A program made the position numbers and the translations under genes. From Clusia tigrina (taxonomy: Eukaryota > Arthropoda > Insecta > Diptera > Clusiidae), in the NCBI GenBank assembly GCA_920105625.2, contig CAKKTE020000328.1, positions 496,001 to 560,000 on the forward strand: 64,000 nucleotides of DNA, read 5' to 3'. Shown in pieces: positions 1-14,400 of this stretch. Under the pieces are notes generated by a model. That model did no database searches. It worked only from the letters and a program-made list of their open reading frames with translations, and had not been told where the DNA came from. How positions within the stretch are numbered: the stretch's first letter is position 1; each line of letters starts with the position of its first letter.

Positions 1-1160
1 TATGTTGCAAACTTTGATAGGTGTAGGACGTACCGTATAGGGCCATTTGAAGGTTTATCAGTGTTTGATTTGGGACTCAAGGGTAGCATAGCTTTGAACG
101 ATACCTTAAATTGACAAGAGGCTCGAGTACTTTATTGTTACAAAATTTCAAGGTTTTATGACGCTCCAGTAAAAAGTTACAAGCATTTGTATGTTGCAAA
201 CATTGATAGATGCAGGACGTACCGTATAGAAGTTAGGGCCATTTGAAGTTTTATCAGTGTTTGATGTGGGACTCAAGGGTAGCATAGCTTTGAGCGATAG
301 CTTAAATTGACAAGAGGCTCGAGTACTTTATTGTTACAAAATTTCAAGGTTTTATGACGCTCCAGTAAAAAGTTACAAGCATTTGTATGTTGCAAACTTT
401 GATAGGTGCAGGACGTACCGTATAGAAGTTATGGCCATTTGAAGTTTTATCAGTGTTTGATTTGGGACTCAAGGGTAGCATAGCTTTGATCGAAAGCTTA
501 AATTGACAAGAGGCTCGAATACTTTATTGTTACAAAATTTCAAGGTTTTATGACGCTCCAGTAAAAAGTTACAAACATTTGTATGTTGCAAACTTTGATA
601 GGTGTAGGACGTACCGTGTAGAAGTTAGGGCCATTTGAACTTTTATCAGTGTTTGATTTGGGACTCAAGGGTAGCATAGCTTTGAGCGAAGGCTTAAATT
701 GACAAGAGGCTCGAATACTTTATTGTTACAAAATTTCAAGGTTCTATGACGCTCCAGTAAATAGTTACAAGCATTTGTATATTGCAAACTTTGATAGGTT
801 TAGGACGTTCCGTATAGAAGTTAGGGACATTTGAAGTTTTATCAGTGTTTGATTTGGGACTCAAGGGTAGTATAGCTTTGAGCGATAGCTTAAATTGACA
901 AGAGGCTCGAGTACTTTATTGTTACAAAATTTCAAGGTTTTATGACGCTCCAGTAAAAAGTTACAAGCATTTGTATGTTGCAAACTTTGATAGGTGTAGG
1001 ACGTACCGTATAGGGCCATTTGAAGGCTTATCAGTGTTTGATTTGGGACTCAAGGGTAGCATAGCTTTGAACGATAGCTTAAATTGACAAGAGGCTCGAG
1101 TACTTTATTGTTACAAAATTTCAAGGTTTTATGACGCTCCAGTAAAAAGTTACAAGCATT

Positions 1161-1941
1161 TGTATGTTCCAAACTTTGATATGTGTAGGACGTACCGTAT
1201 AGAAGTTAGGGCCATTTGAAGTTTTATCAGTGTTTGATTTGGGACTCGAGGGTAGCATAGCTTTGAGCGACAGCTTAAATTGACAAGAGGCTCGAGTACT
1301 TTATTGTTACAAAATTTCAAGGTTTATGACGCTCCAGTAAAATGTTACAAGCATTTGTATGTTGCAAACTTTGATAGGTTTAGGACGTTCCGTATAGAAG
1401 TTAGAGCCATTTGAACTTTTATCAGTGTTTGATTTGGGACTCAAGGGTAGCATAGCTTTGAGCGAAAGCTTAAATTGTCAAGAGGCTCGAGAACTTTATT
1501 GTTACAAAATTTCAAGGTTTTATGACGCTCCAGTAAAAAGTTACAAGCATTTGTATGTTCCAAACTTTGATATGTGTAGGACGTACCGTATAGAAGTTAG
1601 GGCCATTTGAACTTTTATCAGTGTTTGATTTGGGACTCGAGGGTAGCATAGCTTTGAGCGACAGCTTAAATTGACAAGAGGCTCGAGTACTTTATTGTTA
1701 CAAAATTTCAAGGTTTATGACGCTCCAGTAAAATGTTACAAGCATTTGTATGTTGCAAACTTTGATAGGTTTAGGACGTTCCGTATAGAAGTTAGGGCCA
1801 TTTGAACTTTTATCAGTGTTTGATTTGGGACTCAAGGGTAGCATAGCTTTGAGCGAAAGCTTAAATTGTCAAGAGGCTCGAGAACTTTATTGTTACAAAA
1901 TTTCAAGGTTTTATGACGCTCCAGTAAAAAGTTACAAGCAT
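1161..1941 (+). repeat. 391-bp dimer duplicated in tandem
   Basis: Two successive copies of a 391-bp dimer (one 196-bp and one 195-bp monomer). Diagnostic variants recur 391 bp apart: tatgttccaaactttgatat near 1163 and 1554, gggactcgaggg near 1241 and 1632, and the one-base-shorter aaggtttatgacgc near 1319 and 1710. Boundaries are approximate. Confidence 0.75.
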
Positions 1942-2109
1942 TTGAAAGTTGCAAACTTTGATAGGTGTAGGACGTACCGTATAGAAGTTAGGGCCATTTG
2001 AAGTTTTATCAGTGTTTGATTTCGGACTCAAGGGTAGCATAGCTTTGAGCGATAGCTCAAATTGACAAGAGGCTCGAGTACTTTATTGTTACAAAATTTC
2101 AAGGTTTTA

Positions 2110-3440
2110 TGACGTTCCAGTAAAAAGTTACAAGCACTTGTATGTTGCAAACTTTGATAGGTGTAGGACGTACCGTATAGAAGTTAGGGCCACTTGAAGT
2201 TTTATAAGTGTTTGAATTGGGACTCCAGGTTAGCATAGCTTTGAGCAATAGCTTAAATTGACAAGAGGCTCGAGTACTTTATTGTTACAAAATTTCAGGG
2301 TTTTATGACGCTCCAGTAAAAAGTTACAAGCATTTGTATGTTGCAAACTTTAATAGGTGTAGGACGTACCGTATAGAAGTTAGGGCCATTTGAAATTTTA
2401 TCAGTATTTGATTTGGGACTCAAGGGTAGCATAGCTTTGAACGAAAGCTTAAATTGACAAGAGGCTCGAGTACTTTATTGTTACAAAATTTCAAGGTTTT
2501 ATGACGCTCCAGTAAAAAGTTACAAGCAATTGTATGTTGCAAACTTTGATAGGTGTATGACGTACCGTATAGAAGTTAGGGCCATTTGATAAGGGTAGGA
2601 CGTACCATATAGGGCCATTTGAAGTTTTATCAGTGTTTGATTTGGGACTCAAGGGTAGCATAGCTTTGAGCGATAGCTTAAATTGACAAGAGGCTCGAGT
2701 ACTTTATTGTTACAAAATTTCAAGGTTTTATGACGCTCCAGTAAAAAGTTACAAGCACTTGTATGTTGCAAACTTTGATAGGTGTAGGACGTACCGTATA
2801 GAAGTTAGGGCCATTTGAAGTTTTATCAGTATTTGATTTGGGAGTCAAGGGTAGCATAGCTTTGAACGAAAGCTTAAATTGACAAGAGGCTCGAGTACTT
2901 TATTGTTACAAAATTTCAAGGTTTTATGACGTTCCAGTAAAAAGTTACAAGCACATGTATGTTGCAAACTTTGATAGGTGTAGGACGTACCGTATAGAAG
3001 TTAGGGCCACTTGAAGTTTTATAAGTGTTTGAATTGGGACTCCAGGTTAGCATAGCTTTGAGCAATAGCTTAAATTGACAAGAGGCTCGAGTACTTTATT
3101 GTTACAAAATTTCAGGGTTTTATGACGCTCCAGTAAAAAGTTACAAGCATTTGTATGTTGCAAACTTTAATAGGTGTAGGACGTACCGTATAGAAGTTAG
3201 GGCCATTTGAAATTTTATCAGTATTTGATTTGGGACTCAAGGGTAGCATAGCTTTGAACGAAAGCTTAAATTGACAAGAGGCTCGAGTACTTTATTGTTA
3301 CAAAATTTCAAGGTTTTATGACGCTCCAGTAAAAAGTTACAAGCACTTGTATGTTGCAAACTTTGATAGGTGTATGACGTACCGTATAGAAGTTAGGGCC
3401 ATTTGATAGGGGTAGGGCGTACCATATAGGGCCATTTGAA
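2110..3440 (+). repeat. 817-bp higher-order unit, about 1.6 copies
   Basis: A block of four monomers plus one 33-bp partial duplication recurs 817 bp downstream. The variant gaattgggactccaggttag occurs at 2214 and 3031, the gacgttccag variant at ~2112 and ~2929, and the gataggggtagg-like insert at ~2588 and ~3405. The second copy is cut short near 3440. Edges are approximate. Confidence 0.7.
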
Positions 3441-4769
3441 GTTTTATCAGTGTTTGATTTGGGACTCAAGGGTAGCGTAGCTTTGAGCGATAGCTTAAAT
3501 TGACAAGAGGCTCGAGTACTTTTATTGTTACAAAATTTCAAGGTTTTATGACGCTCCAGTAAAAAGTTACAAGCATTTGTATGTTGCAAACTTTGATATG
3601 TGTAGGACGTACCGTATAGAAGTTAGGGCCATTTGAACTTTTATCAGTGTTTGATTTGGGACTCAAGGGTGGCATAGCTTTGAGCGATAGCTTAAATTGA
3701 CAAGAGGCTCGAGTACTTTATTGTTAAAAATTTCAAGGTTTTATGACGCTCCAGTAAAAAGTTACAAGCACTTGTATGTTGCAAACTTTGATAGGTATAG
3801 GACGTACCGTATAGAAGTTAGGGCCATTTGAAGTTTTATCAGTGTTTGATTTGGGACTCAAGGGTACCATAACTTTGAGCGATAGCTTAAATTGACAAGA
3901 GGCTCGAGTACTTTATTGTTACAAAATTTCAAGGTTTTATGACGCTCCAGTAAAAAGTTACAAGCATTTGAAAGTTGCAAACTTTGATAGGTGTACGACG
4001 TACCGTATAGAAGTTAGGGCCATTTGAAATTTTATCAGTGTTTGATTTGGGACTCAAGGGTAGCATAGCTTTGAGCGATAGCTCAAATTGACAAGAGGCT
4101 CGAGTACTTTATTGTTACAAAATTTCAAGGTTTTATGACGTTCCAGTAAAAAGTTACAAGCATTTGTATGTTGCAAACTTTGATAGGTGCAGGACGTACC
4201 GTATAGGAGTTAGGGCCATTTGTAGTTTTATCAGTGTTTGAATTGGGACTCCAGGTTAGCATAGCTTTGAGCGATAGCTTAAATTGACAAGAGGCTCGAG
4301 TACTTTATTGTTACAAAATTTCAAGGTTTTAAGACGCTCCAGTAAAAAGTTACAAGCATTTGTATGTTGCAAACTTTAATAGGTGTAGGAGGTACCGTAT
4401 AGAAGTTAGGGCCATTTGAAGTTTTATCAGTGTTTGATTTGGGACTCAAGGGTAGCATAGCTTTGAGCGAAAGCTTAAATTGACAAGAGGCTCGAGTACT
4501 TTATTGTTACAAAATTTCAAGGTTTTATGATGTTCCAGTAAAAAGTTACAAGCATTTGTATGTTGCAAACTTTGATAGGTGCAGGACGTACCGTATAGAA
4601 GTTAGGGCCATTTGAAGTTTTATCAGTGTTTGATTTGGGACTCAAGGGTACCATAGCTTTGAGCGATAGCTTAAATTGACAAGAGGCTCGAGTACTTTAT
4701 TGTTACAAAATTTCAAAGTTTTACGACGCTCCAGTAAAAAGGTAGAAGCATTTGTATGTTGCAAACTTT

Positions 4770-6890
4770 GATAGGTGTAGGACGTACCGTATAGGGCCAT
4801 TTGAAGTTTTATCAGTGTTTGATTTGGGACTCAAGGGTAGCATAGCTTTGAGCAATAACATAAATTGACAAGAAGCTCGAGTACTTTATTGTTACAAAAT
4901 TTCTAGGTTTTATGACGCTCCAGTAAAAAGTTACAAGCATTTGAAAGTTGCAAACTTTGATAGGTTTAGGACGTACCATATAGAAGTTAGGGCCATTTGC
5001 AGTTTTATCAGTGTTTGATTTGGGACTCGAGGGTAGCATAGCTTTGAGCGATAACATAAATTGACAAGAAGCTCGAGTACTTTATTGTTACAAAATTTCT
5101 AGGTTTTATGACGCTCCAGTAAAAAGTTACAAGCATTTGAAAGTTGCAAACTTTGATAGGTGTAGGACGTACCATATAGAATTTAGGGCCATTTGAAGTT
5201 TTATCAGTGTTTGATTTGGGACTCAAGGGTAGCATAGCTTTGAGTGATAGCTTAAATTGACAAGAGGCTCGAGTACTTTATTGTTACAAAATTTCAATGG
5301 TTTATGGCGCTCCAGTAAAAAGTTACAAGCATTTGAAAGTTGCAAACTTTGATAGTGTAGGACGTACCGTATAGAAGTTAGGGCCATTTGTAGTTTTATC
5401 AGTGTTTGAATTGGGACACCAAGTTAGCATAGCTTTGAGCGATAGCTTAAATTGACAAGAGGCTCGAGTACTTTATTGTTACAAAATTTCAAGGTTTTAT
5501 GACGCTCCAGTAAAAAGTTACAAGCACTTGTATGTTGCAAACTTTGATAGGTGTAGGACGTACCGTATAGAAGTTAGGGCCATTTGATAGGGGTAGGTCG
5601 TACCATATAGGGCCATTTGAAGTTTTATCAGTGTTTGATTTGGGACTCAAGGGTAGCATAGCTTTGAGCGATAGCTTAAATTGACAAGAGGCTCGAGTAC
5701 TTTATTGTTACAAAATTTCAAGGTTTTATGACGCTCCAGTAAAAAGTTACAAGCACTTGTATGTTGCAAACTTTGATAGGTGTAGGACGTACCGTATAGA
5801 AGTTAGGGCCATTTGAAGTTTAATCAGTGTTTGATTTGGGACTAAAGGGTAGCATAGCTTTGAGCGATAGCTTAAATTGACAAGAGGCTCGAGTACTTTA
5901 TTGTTACAAAATTTCAAGGTTTTATGACGCTCCAGTAAAAAGTTACAAGCATTTATATGTTGCAAACTTTGATAGGTGTAGGACGTACCGTATAGGGCCA
6001 TTTGAAGTTTTATCAGCGTTTGATTTGGGACTCAAGGGTAGCATAGCTTTGAGCGATAGCTTAAATTGACAAGAGGCTCGAGTACTTTATTGTTACAAAA
6101 TTTCAGAGTTTTACGACGCTCCAGTAAAAAGGTACAAGAATTTGTATGTTGCAAACTTTGATAGGTGTAGGACGTACCGTATAGGGCCATTTGAAGTTTT
6201 ATCAGTGTTTGATTTGGGACTCAAGGGTAGCATAGCTGTGAGCAATAACATAAATTGACAAGAAGCTCGAGTACTTTATTGTTACAAAATTTCTAGGTTT
6301 TATGACGCACCAGTAAAAAGTTACAAGCATTTGAAAGTTGCAAACTTTGATAGGTTTAGGACGTACCATATAGAAGTTAGGGCCATTTGCAGTTTTATCA
6401 GTGTTTGATTTGGGACTCAAGGGTAGCATAGCTTTGAGCGATAACATAAATTGACAAGAAGCTCGAGTACTTTATTGTTACAAAATTTCTAGGTTTTATG
6501 ACGCTCCAGTAAAAAGTTACAAGCATTTGAAAGTTGCAAACTTTGATAGGTGTAGGACGTACCATATAGAATTTAGGGCCATTTGAAGTTTTATCAGTGT
6601 TTGATTTGGGACTCAAGGGTAGCATAGCTTTGAGTGATAGCTTAAATTGACAAGAGGCTCGAGTACTTTATTGTTACAAAATTTCAATGGTTTATGGCGC
6701 TCCAGTAAAAAGTTACAAGCATTTGAAAGTTGCAAACTTTGATAGTGTAGGACGTACCGTATAGAAGTTAGGGCCATTTGTAGTTTTATCAGTGTTTGAA
6801 TTGGGACACCAGGTTAGCATAGCTTTGAGCGATAGCTTAAATTGACAAGAGGCTCGAGTACTTTATTGTTACAAAATTTCAAGGTTTTAA
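4770..6890 (+). repeat. 1390-bp-spaced repeated block of satellite monomers
   Basis: A block of about 730 bp at 4770-5500 recurs at 6160-6890, offset by 1390 bp. It carries the agcaataacataaattgac and gatagtgtagg variants. The front part of the block recurs again from about 7478, from 9064 and near 12420, so it is a mobile or repeatedly amplified subtype within the array. Confidence 0.65.
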
Positions 6891-7477
6891 GACGCTCCAG
6901 TAAAAAGTTACAAGCATTTGTATGTTGCAAACTTTAATAGGTGTAGGAGGTACCGTATAGAAGTTAGGGCCATTTGAATTTTTATCAGTGTTTGATTTGG
7001 GACTCAAGGGTAGCATAGCTTTGGGCGAAAGCTTAAATTGACAAGAGGCTCGAGTACTTTATTGTTACAAAATTTCAAGGTTTTTTGATGTTCCAGTAAA
7101 AAGTTACAAGCATTTGTATGTTGCAAACTTTGATAGGTGCAGGACGTACCGTATAGAAGTTAGGGCCATTTGTAGTTTTATCAGTGTTTGAATTGGGACA
7201 CCAGGTTAGCATAGCTTTGAGCGATAGCTTAAATTGACAAGAGGCTCGAGTACTTTATTGTTACAAAATTTCAAGGTTTTATGACGCTCCAGTAAAAAGT
7301 TACAAGCACTTGTATGTTGCAAACTTTGATAGGTGTAGGACGTACCGTACCGAAGTTATTGCCATTTGAAGTTTTATCAGTGTTTGATTTGGGACTCAAG
7401 GGTAGCATAGCTTTGAGCGATAGCTTAAATTGACAAGAGGCTCGAGTACTTTATTGTTACAAAATTTCAAAGTTTTA

Positions 7478-10400
7478 CGACGCTCCAGTAAAAAGGTACA
7501 AGCATTTGTATGTTGCAAACTTTGATAGGTGTAGGACGTACCGTATAGGGCCATTTGAAGTTTTATCAGTGTTTGATTTGGGACTCAAGGGTAGCATAGC
7601 TTTGAGCAATAACATAAATTGACAAGAAGCTCGAGTACTTTATTGTTACAAAATTTCTAGGTTTTATGACGCACCAGTAAAAAGTTACAAGCATTTGAAA
7701 GTTGCAAACTTTGATAGGTTTAGGACGTACCATATAGAAGTTAGGGCCATTTGCAGTTTTATCAGTGTTTGATTTGGGACTCAAGGGTAGCATAGCTTTG
7801 AGCGATAACATAAATTGACAAGAAGCTCGAGTACTTTATTGTTACAAAATTTCTAGGTTTTATAACGCTCCAGTAAAAAGTTACAAGCATTTGAAAGTTG
7901 CAAACTTTGATAGGTGTAGGACGTACCATATAGAATTTAGGGCCATTTGAAGTTTTATCAGTGTTTGATTTGGGACTCAAGGGTAGCATAGCTTTGAGTG
8001 ATAGCTTAAATTGACAAGAGGCTCGAGTACTTTATTGTTACAAAATTTCAAGGTTTTATGACGCTCCAGTAAAAAGTTACAAGAACTTGTATGTTGCAAA
8101 CTTTGATAGGTGTATGACGTACCGTATAGAAGTTAGGGCTATTTGATAGGGGTAGGACGTACCATATAGGGCCATTTGAAGTTTTATCAGTGTTTGATTT
8201 GGGACTCAAGGGTAGCATAGCTTTGAGCGATAGCTTAAATTGACAAGAGGCTCGAGTACTTTATTGTTACAAAATTTCAAGGTTTTATGACGCTCCAGTA
8301 AAAAGTTACAAGCACTTGTATGTTGCAAACTTTGATAGGTGTAGGACGTACCGTATAGAAGTTAGGGCCATTTGAAGTTTTATCAGTGTTTGATTTGGGA
8401 CTCAAGGGTAGCGTAGCTTTGAGCGATAGCTTAAATTGACAAGAGGCTCGAGTACTTTATTGTTACAAAATTTCAAGGTTTTATGACGCTCCAGTAAAAA
8501 GTTACAAGCATTTATATGTTGCAAACTTTGATAGGTGTAGGACGTACCGTATAGGGCCATTTGAAATTTTATCAGCGTTTGATTTGGGACTCAAGGGTAT
8601 CATAGCTTTGAACGATAGCTTAAATTGACAAGAGGCTCGAGTACTTTATTGTTAAAAATTTCAAGGTTTTATGACGCTCCAGTAAAAACTTACAAGCACT
8701 TGTATGTTGCAAACTTTGATAGGTATAGGACGTACCGTATAGAAGTTACGGCCATTTGAAGTTTTATCAGTGTTTGATTTGGGACTCAAGGGTACCATAG
8801 CTTTGAGCGATAGCTTAAATTGACAAGAGGCTCGAGTACTTTATTGTTACAAAATTTCAAGGTTTTATGACGCTCCAGTAAAAAGTTACAAGCATTTGAA
8901 AGTTGCAAACTTTGATAGGTGTAAGACGTACCGTATAGAAGTTAGGGCAATTTGATGTTTTATCAGTGTTTGATTTGGGACTCAAGGGTAGCATAGCTTT
9001 GAGCGATAGCTTAAATTGACAAGAGGCTCGAGTACTTTATTGTTACAAAATTTCAAGGTTTTATGACGCTCCAGTAAAAAGGTACAAGCATTTGTATGTT
9101 GCAAACTTTGATAGGTGTAGGACGTACCGTATAGGGCCATTTGAAGTTTTATCAGTGTTTGATTTGGGACTCAAGGGTAGCATAGCTTTGAGCAATAACA
9201 TAAATTGACAAGAAGCTCGAGTACTTTATTGTTACAAAATTTCTAGGTTTTATGACGCACCAGTAAAAAGTTACAAGCATTTGAAAGTTGCAAACTTTGA
9301 TAGGTTTAGGACGTACCATATAGAAGTTAGGGCCATTTGCAGTTTTATCAGTGTTTGATTTGGGACTCAAGGGTAGCATAGCTTTGAGCGATAACATAAA
9401 TTGACAAGAAGCTCGAGTACTTTATTGTTACAAAATTTCTAGGTTTTATAACGCTCCAGTAAAAAGTTACAAGCATTTGAAAGTTGCAAACTTTGATAGG
9501 TGTAGGACGTACCATATAGAATTTAGGGCCATTTGAAGTTTTATCAGTGTTTGATTTGGGACTCAAGGGTAGCATAGCTTTGAGTGATAGCTTAAATTGA
9601 CAAGAGGCTCGAGTACTTTATTGTTACAAAATTTCAAGGTTTTATGACGCTCCAGTAAAAAGTTACAAGAACTTGTATGTTGCAAACTTTGATAGGTGTA
9701 TGACGTACCGTATAGAAGTTAGGGCTATTTGATAGGGGTAGGACGTACCATATAGGGCCATTTGAAGTTTTATCAGTGTTTGATTTGGGACTCAAGGGTA
9801 GCATAGCTTTGAGCGATAGCTTAAATTGACAAGAGGCTCGAGTACTTTATTGTTACAAAATTTCAAGGTTTTATGACGCTCCAGTAAAAAGTTACAAGCA
9901 CTTGTATGTTGCAAACTTTGATAGGTGTAGGACGTACCGTATAGAAGTTAGGGCCATTTGAAGTTTTATCAGTGTTTGATTTGGGACTCAAGGGTAGCGT
10001 AGCTTTGAGCGATAGCTTAAATTGACAAGAGGCTCGAGTACTTTATTGTTACAAAATTTCAAGGTTTTATGACGCTCCAGTAAAAAGTTACAAGCATTTA
10101 TATGTTGCAAACTTTGATAGGTGTAGGACGTACCGTATAGGGCCATTTGAAATTTTATCAGCGTTTGATTTGGGACTCAAGGGTATCATAGCTTTGAACG
10201 ATAGCTTAAATTGACAAGAGGCTCGAGTACTTTATTGTTAAAAATTTCAAGGTTTTATGACGCTCCAGTAAAAACTTACAAGCACTTGTATGTTGCAAAC
10301 TTTGATAGGTATAGGACGTACCGTATAGAAGTTACGGCCATTTGAAGTTTTATCAGTGTTTGATTTGGGACTCAAGGGTACCATAGCTTTGAGCGATAGC

Positions 10401-10649
10401 TTAAATTGACAAGAGGCTCGAGTACTTTATTGTTACAAAATTTCAAGGTTTTATGACGCTCCAGTAAAAAGTTACAAGCATTTGAAAGTTGCAAACTTTG
10501 ATAGGTGTAAGACGTACCGTATAGAAGTTAGGGCAATTTGATGTTTTATCAGTGTTTGCTTTGGGACTCAAGGGTAGCATAGCTTTGAGCGATAGCTTAA
10601 ATTGACAAGAGGCTCGAGTACTTTATTGTTACAAAATTTCAAGGTTTTA
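7478..10649 (+). repeat. 1586-bp tandem higher-order repeat, two copies
   Basis: Copy 1 is ~7478-9063 and copy 2 is ~9064-10649; each holds eight monomers plus a 33-bp partial insert. Rare variants are shared at exactly 1586-bp spacing, such as ttacaagaacttgtatg (8074 and 9660) and aaaacttacaagcacttg. I saw very few differences between the copies, so the duplication is recent. Edges come from where the variants stop matching. Confidence 0.8.
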
Positions 10650-13600
10650 TGACGCTCCAGTAAAAAGTTACCAGCATATGTATGTTGCAAACTTTGATAG
10701 GTGTAGGACGTACCGTATAGAAGTTAGGGCCATTTGAAGTTTTATCAGTGTTTGATTTGGGAATCAAGGGTACCATAGCTTTGAGCGATAACTTAAATTG
10801 ACAAGAGGCTCGAGTACTTTATTGTTACAAAATTTCAAGGTTTGATGACGCTCCAGTAAAAAGTTACAAGCATTTGAAAGTTGCAAACTTTGATAGGTGT
10901 AAGACGTACCGTATAGAAGTTAGGGCAATTTGAAGTTTTATCAGTGTTTGATTTGGGACTCAAGGGTAGCATAGCTTTGAGCGAAAGCTTAAATTGACAA
11001 GAGGCTCGAGTACTTTATTGTTACAAAATTTCAAGGTTTTTTGATGTTCCAGTAAAAAGTTACAAGCATTTGTATGTTGCAAACTTTGATAGGTGCAGGC
11101 CGTACCGTATAGAAGTTAGGGCCATTTGAAGTTTTATCAGTGTTTGTTTTGGGACTCAAGGGTAGCATAGCTTTGAGCGATAGCTTAAATTGACAAGAGG
11201 CTCGAGTACTTTATTGTTACAAAATTTCAAGGTTTTATGACGCTCCAGTAAAAAGTTACAAGCATATGTATGTTGCAAACTTTGATAGGTGTAGGACGTA
11301 CCGTATAGAAGTTAGGGCCATTTGAAGTTTTATCAGTGTTTGATTTGGGACTCAAGGGTACCATAGCTTTGAACGATAGCTTAAATTGACAAGAGGCTCG
11401 AGTACTTTATTGTTACAAAATTTCAAGGTTTTATGGCGCTCCAGTAAAAAGTTACAAGCATTTGAAAGTTGCAAACTTTGATAGGTGTAAGACGTACCGT
11501 ATAGAAGTTAGGGCAATTTGAAGTTTTATCAGTGTTTGATTTGGGACTCAAGGGTAGCATAGCTTTGAGCGATAGCTTAAATTGACAAGAGGCTCGTGTA
11601 CTTTATTGTTACAAAATATCAAGGTTTTATGACACTCCAGTAAAAAGTTACAAGCATTTGTATGTTGCAAACTTTGATAGGTGCAGGACGTACCGTATAG
11701 AAGTTAAGGCCATTTGTAGTTTTATCAGTGTTTGAATTGGGGCTCCAGGTTAGCATAGCTTTGAGCGATAGCTTAAATTGACAAGAGGCTCGAGTACTTT
11801 ATTGTTACAAAATTTCAAGGTTTTAAGACGCTCCAGTAAAAAGTTACAAGCATTTGTATGTTGCAAACTTTAATAGGTGTAGGAGGTACCGTATAGAAGC
11901 TAGGGCCATTTGAATTTTTATCAGTGTTTGATTTGGGACTCAAGGGTAGCATAGCTTTGAGCGAAAGCTTAAATTGACAAGAGGCTCGAGTACTTTATTG
12001 TTACAAAATTTCAAGGTTTTTTGATGTTCCAGTAAAAAGTTACAAGCATTTGTATGTTGCAAACTTTGATAGGTGCAGGACGTACCGTATAGAAGTTAGG
12101 GCCATTTGTAGTTTTATCAGTGTTTGAATTGGGACACCAGGTTAGTATAGCTTTGAGCGATAGCTTAAATTGACAAGAGGCTCGAGTACTTTATTGTTAC
12201 AAAATTTCAAGGTTTTATGACGCTCCAGTAAAAAGTTACAAGCACTTGTATGTTGCAAACTTTGATAGGTGTAGGACGTACCGTACAGAAGTTATTGCCA
12301 TTTGAAGTTTTATCAGTGTTTGATTTGGGACTCAAGGGTAGCATAGCTTTGAGCGATAGCTTAAATTGACAAGAGGCTCGAGTACTTTATTGTTACAAAA
12401 TTTCAAAGTTTTACGACGCTCCAGTAAAAAGGTACAAGCATTTGTATTTTGCAAACTTTGATAGGTGTAGGAAGTACCGTATAGGGCCATTTGAAGTTTT
12501 ATCAGTGTTTGATTTGGGACTCAAGGGTAGCATAGCTTTGAGCAATAACATAAATTGACAAGAAGCTCGAGTACTTTATTGTTACAAAATTTCTAGGTTT
12601 TATGACGCTCCAGTAAAAAGTTACAAGCATTTGAAAGTTGCAAACTTTGATAGGTTTAGGACGTACCATATAGAAGTTAGGGCCATTTGCAGTTTTATCA
12701 GTGTTTGATTTGGGACTCAAGGGTAGCATAGCTTTGAGCGATAACATAAATTGACAAGAAGCTCGAGTACTTTATTGTTACAAAATTTCTAGGTTTTATG
12801 ACGCTCCAGTAAAAAGTTACAAGCATTTGAAAGTTGCAAACTTTAATAGGTGTAGGACGTACCATATAGAATTTAGGGCCATTTGAAGTTTTATCAGTGT
12901 TTGATTTGGGACTCAAGGGTAGCATAGCTTTGAGCGAAAGCTTAAATTGACAAGAGGCTCGAATACTTTATTGTTACAAAATTTCAAGGTTTTATGACAC
13001 TCCAGTAAAAAGTTACAAACATTTGTATGTTGCAAACTTTGATAGGTGTAGGACGTACCGTGTAGAAGTTAGGGCCTGTTGAAATTGTATCAGTGTTTGA
13101 TTTGGGACTCAAGGGTAGCATAGCTTTGAGTGATAGCTTAAATTGACAAGAGGCTCGAGTACTTTATTGTTACAAAATTTCAAGGTTTTATGACGCTCCA
13201 GTAAAAAGTTACAAGCATTTGTATGTTGCAAACTTTGATAGGTGCAGGACGTACCATATAGAAGTTAGGGCCATTTGAAGTTTTATCAGTGTTTGATTTG
13301 CAACTCAAGGGTAGCATAGCTTTGAGCGATAACTTAAATTGACAAGAAGCTCGAGTAGTTTATTGTTACAAAATTTCTAAGTTTTATGACGCTCCAGTAA
13401 AAAGTTACAAGCATTTGAAAGTTGCAAACTTTGATAGGTGTAGGACGTACCATATAGAATTTAGGGCCATTTGAAGTTTTATCAGTGTTTGATTTGGAAT
13501 TCAAGGGTAGCATAGCTTTGAGTGATAGCTTAAATTGACAGGAGGCTCGAGTACTTTATTGTTACAAAATTTCAAGGTTTTATGGCGCTCCAGTAAAAAG

Positions 13601-14400
13601 TTACAAGCATTTGAAAGTTGCAAACTTTGATAGGGGCAGGACGTACCGTATAGAAGTTAGGGCCATTTGAAGTTTTATCAGTGTTTGATTTGGGGCTCAA
13701 GGGTAGCATAGCTTTGAGCGATAGCTTAAATTGACAAGAGGCTCGAGTACTTTGTTGTTACAAAATTTCAAGGTTCTATGACGCTCCAGTAAAAAGTTAC
13801 AAGCATTTGTATGTTACAAACTTTTATAGGTGCAGGACGTACCGTATGGAAGTTATGGCCATTTGAAGTTTTATCAGTGTTTGATTTGGGACTCAAGGGT
13901 AGCATAGCTTTGAGCGAAAACTTAAATTGACAAGAGGCTCGAATACTTTATTGTTACAAAATTTCAAGGTTTTATGACACTCCAGTAAAAAGTTACAAAC
14001 ATTTGTATGTTGCAAACTTTGATAGGTTTAGGACGTACCATATAGAAGTTAGGGCCATTTGCAGTTTTATCAGTGTTTGATTTGGGACTCAAGGGTAGCA
14101 TAGCTTTGAGCGATAACATAAATTGACAAGAAGCTCGAGTACTTTATTGTTACAAAATTTCTAGGTTTTATGACGCTCCAGTAAAAAGTTACAAGCATTT
14201 GAAAGTTGCAAACTTTGATAGGTGTAGGACGTACCATATAGAATTTAGGGCCATTTGAAGTTTTATCAGTGTTTGATTTGGGACTCAAGGGTAGCATAGC
14301 TTTGAGTGATAGCTTAAATTGACAAGAGGCTCGAGTACTTTATTGTTACAAAATTTCAATGGTTTATGGCGCTCCAGTAAAAAGTTACAAGCATTTGAAA

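Noticed and set aside
1425..2001. Two near-identical 61-codon plus-strand ORFs
   Set aside because: They are the two copies of the 391-bp dimer with a chance gap between stops; no sign of coding.
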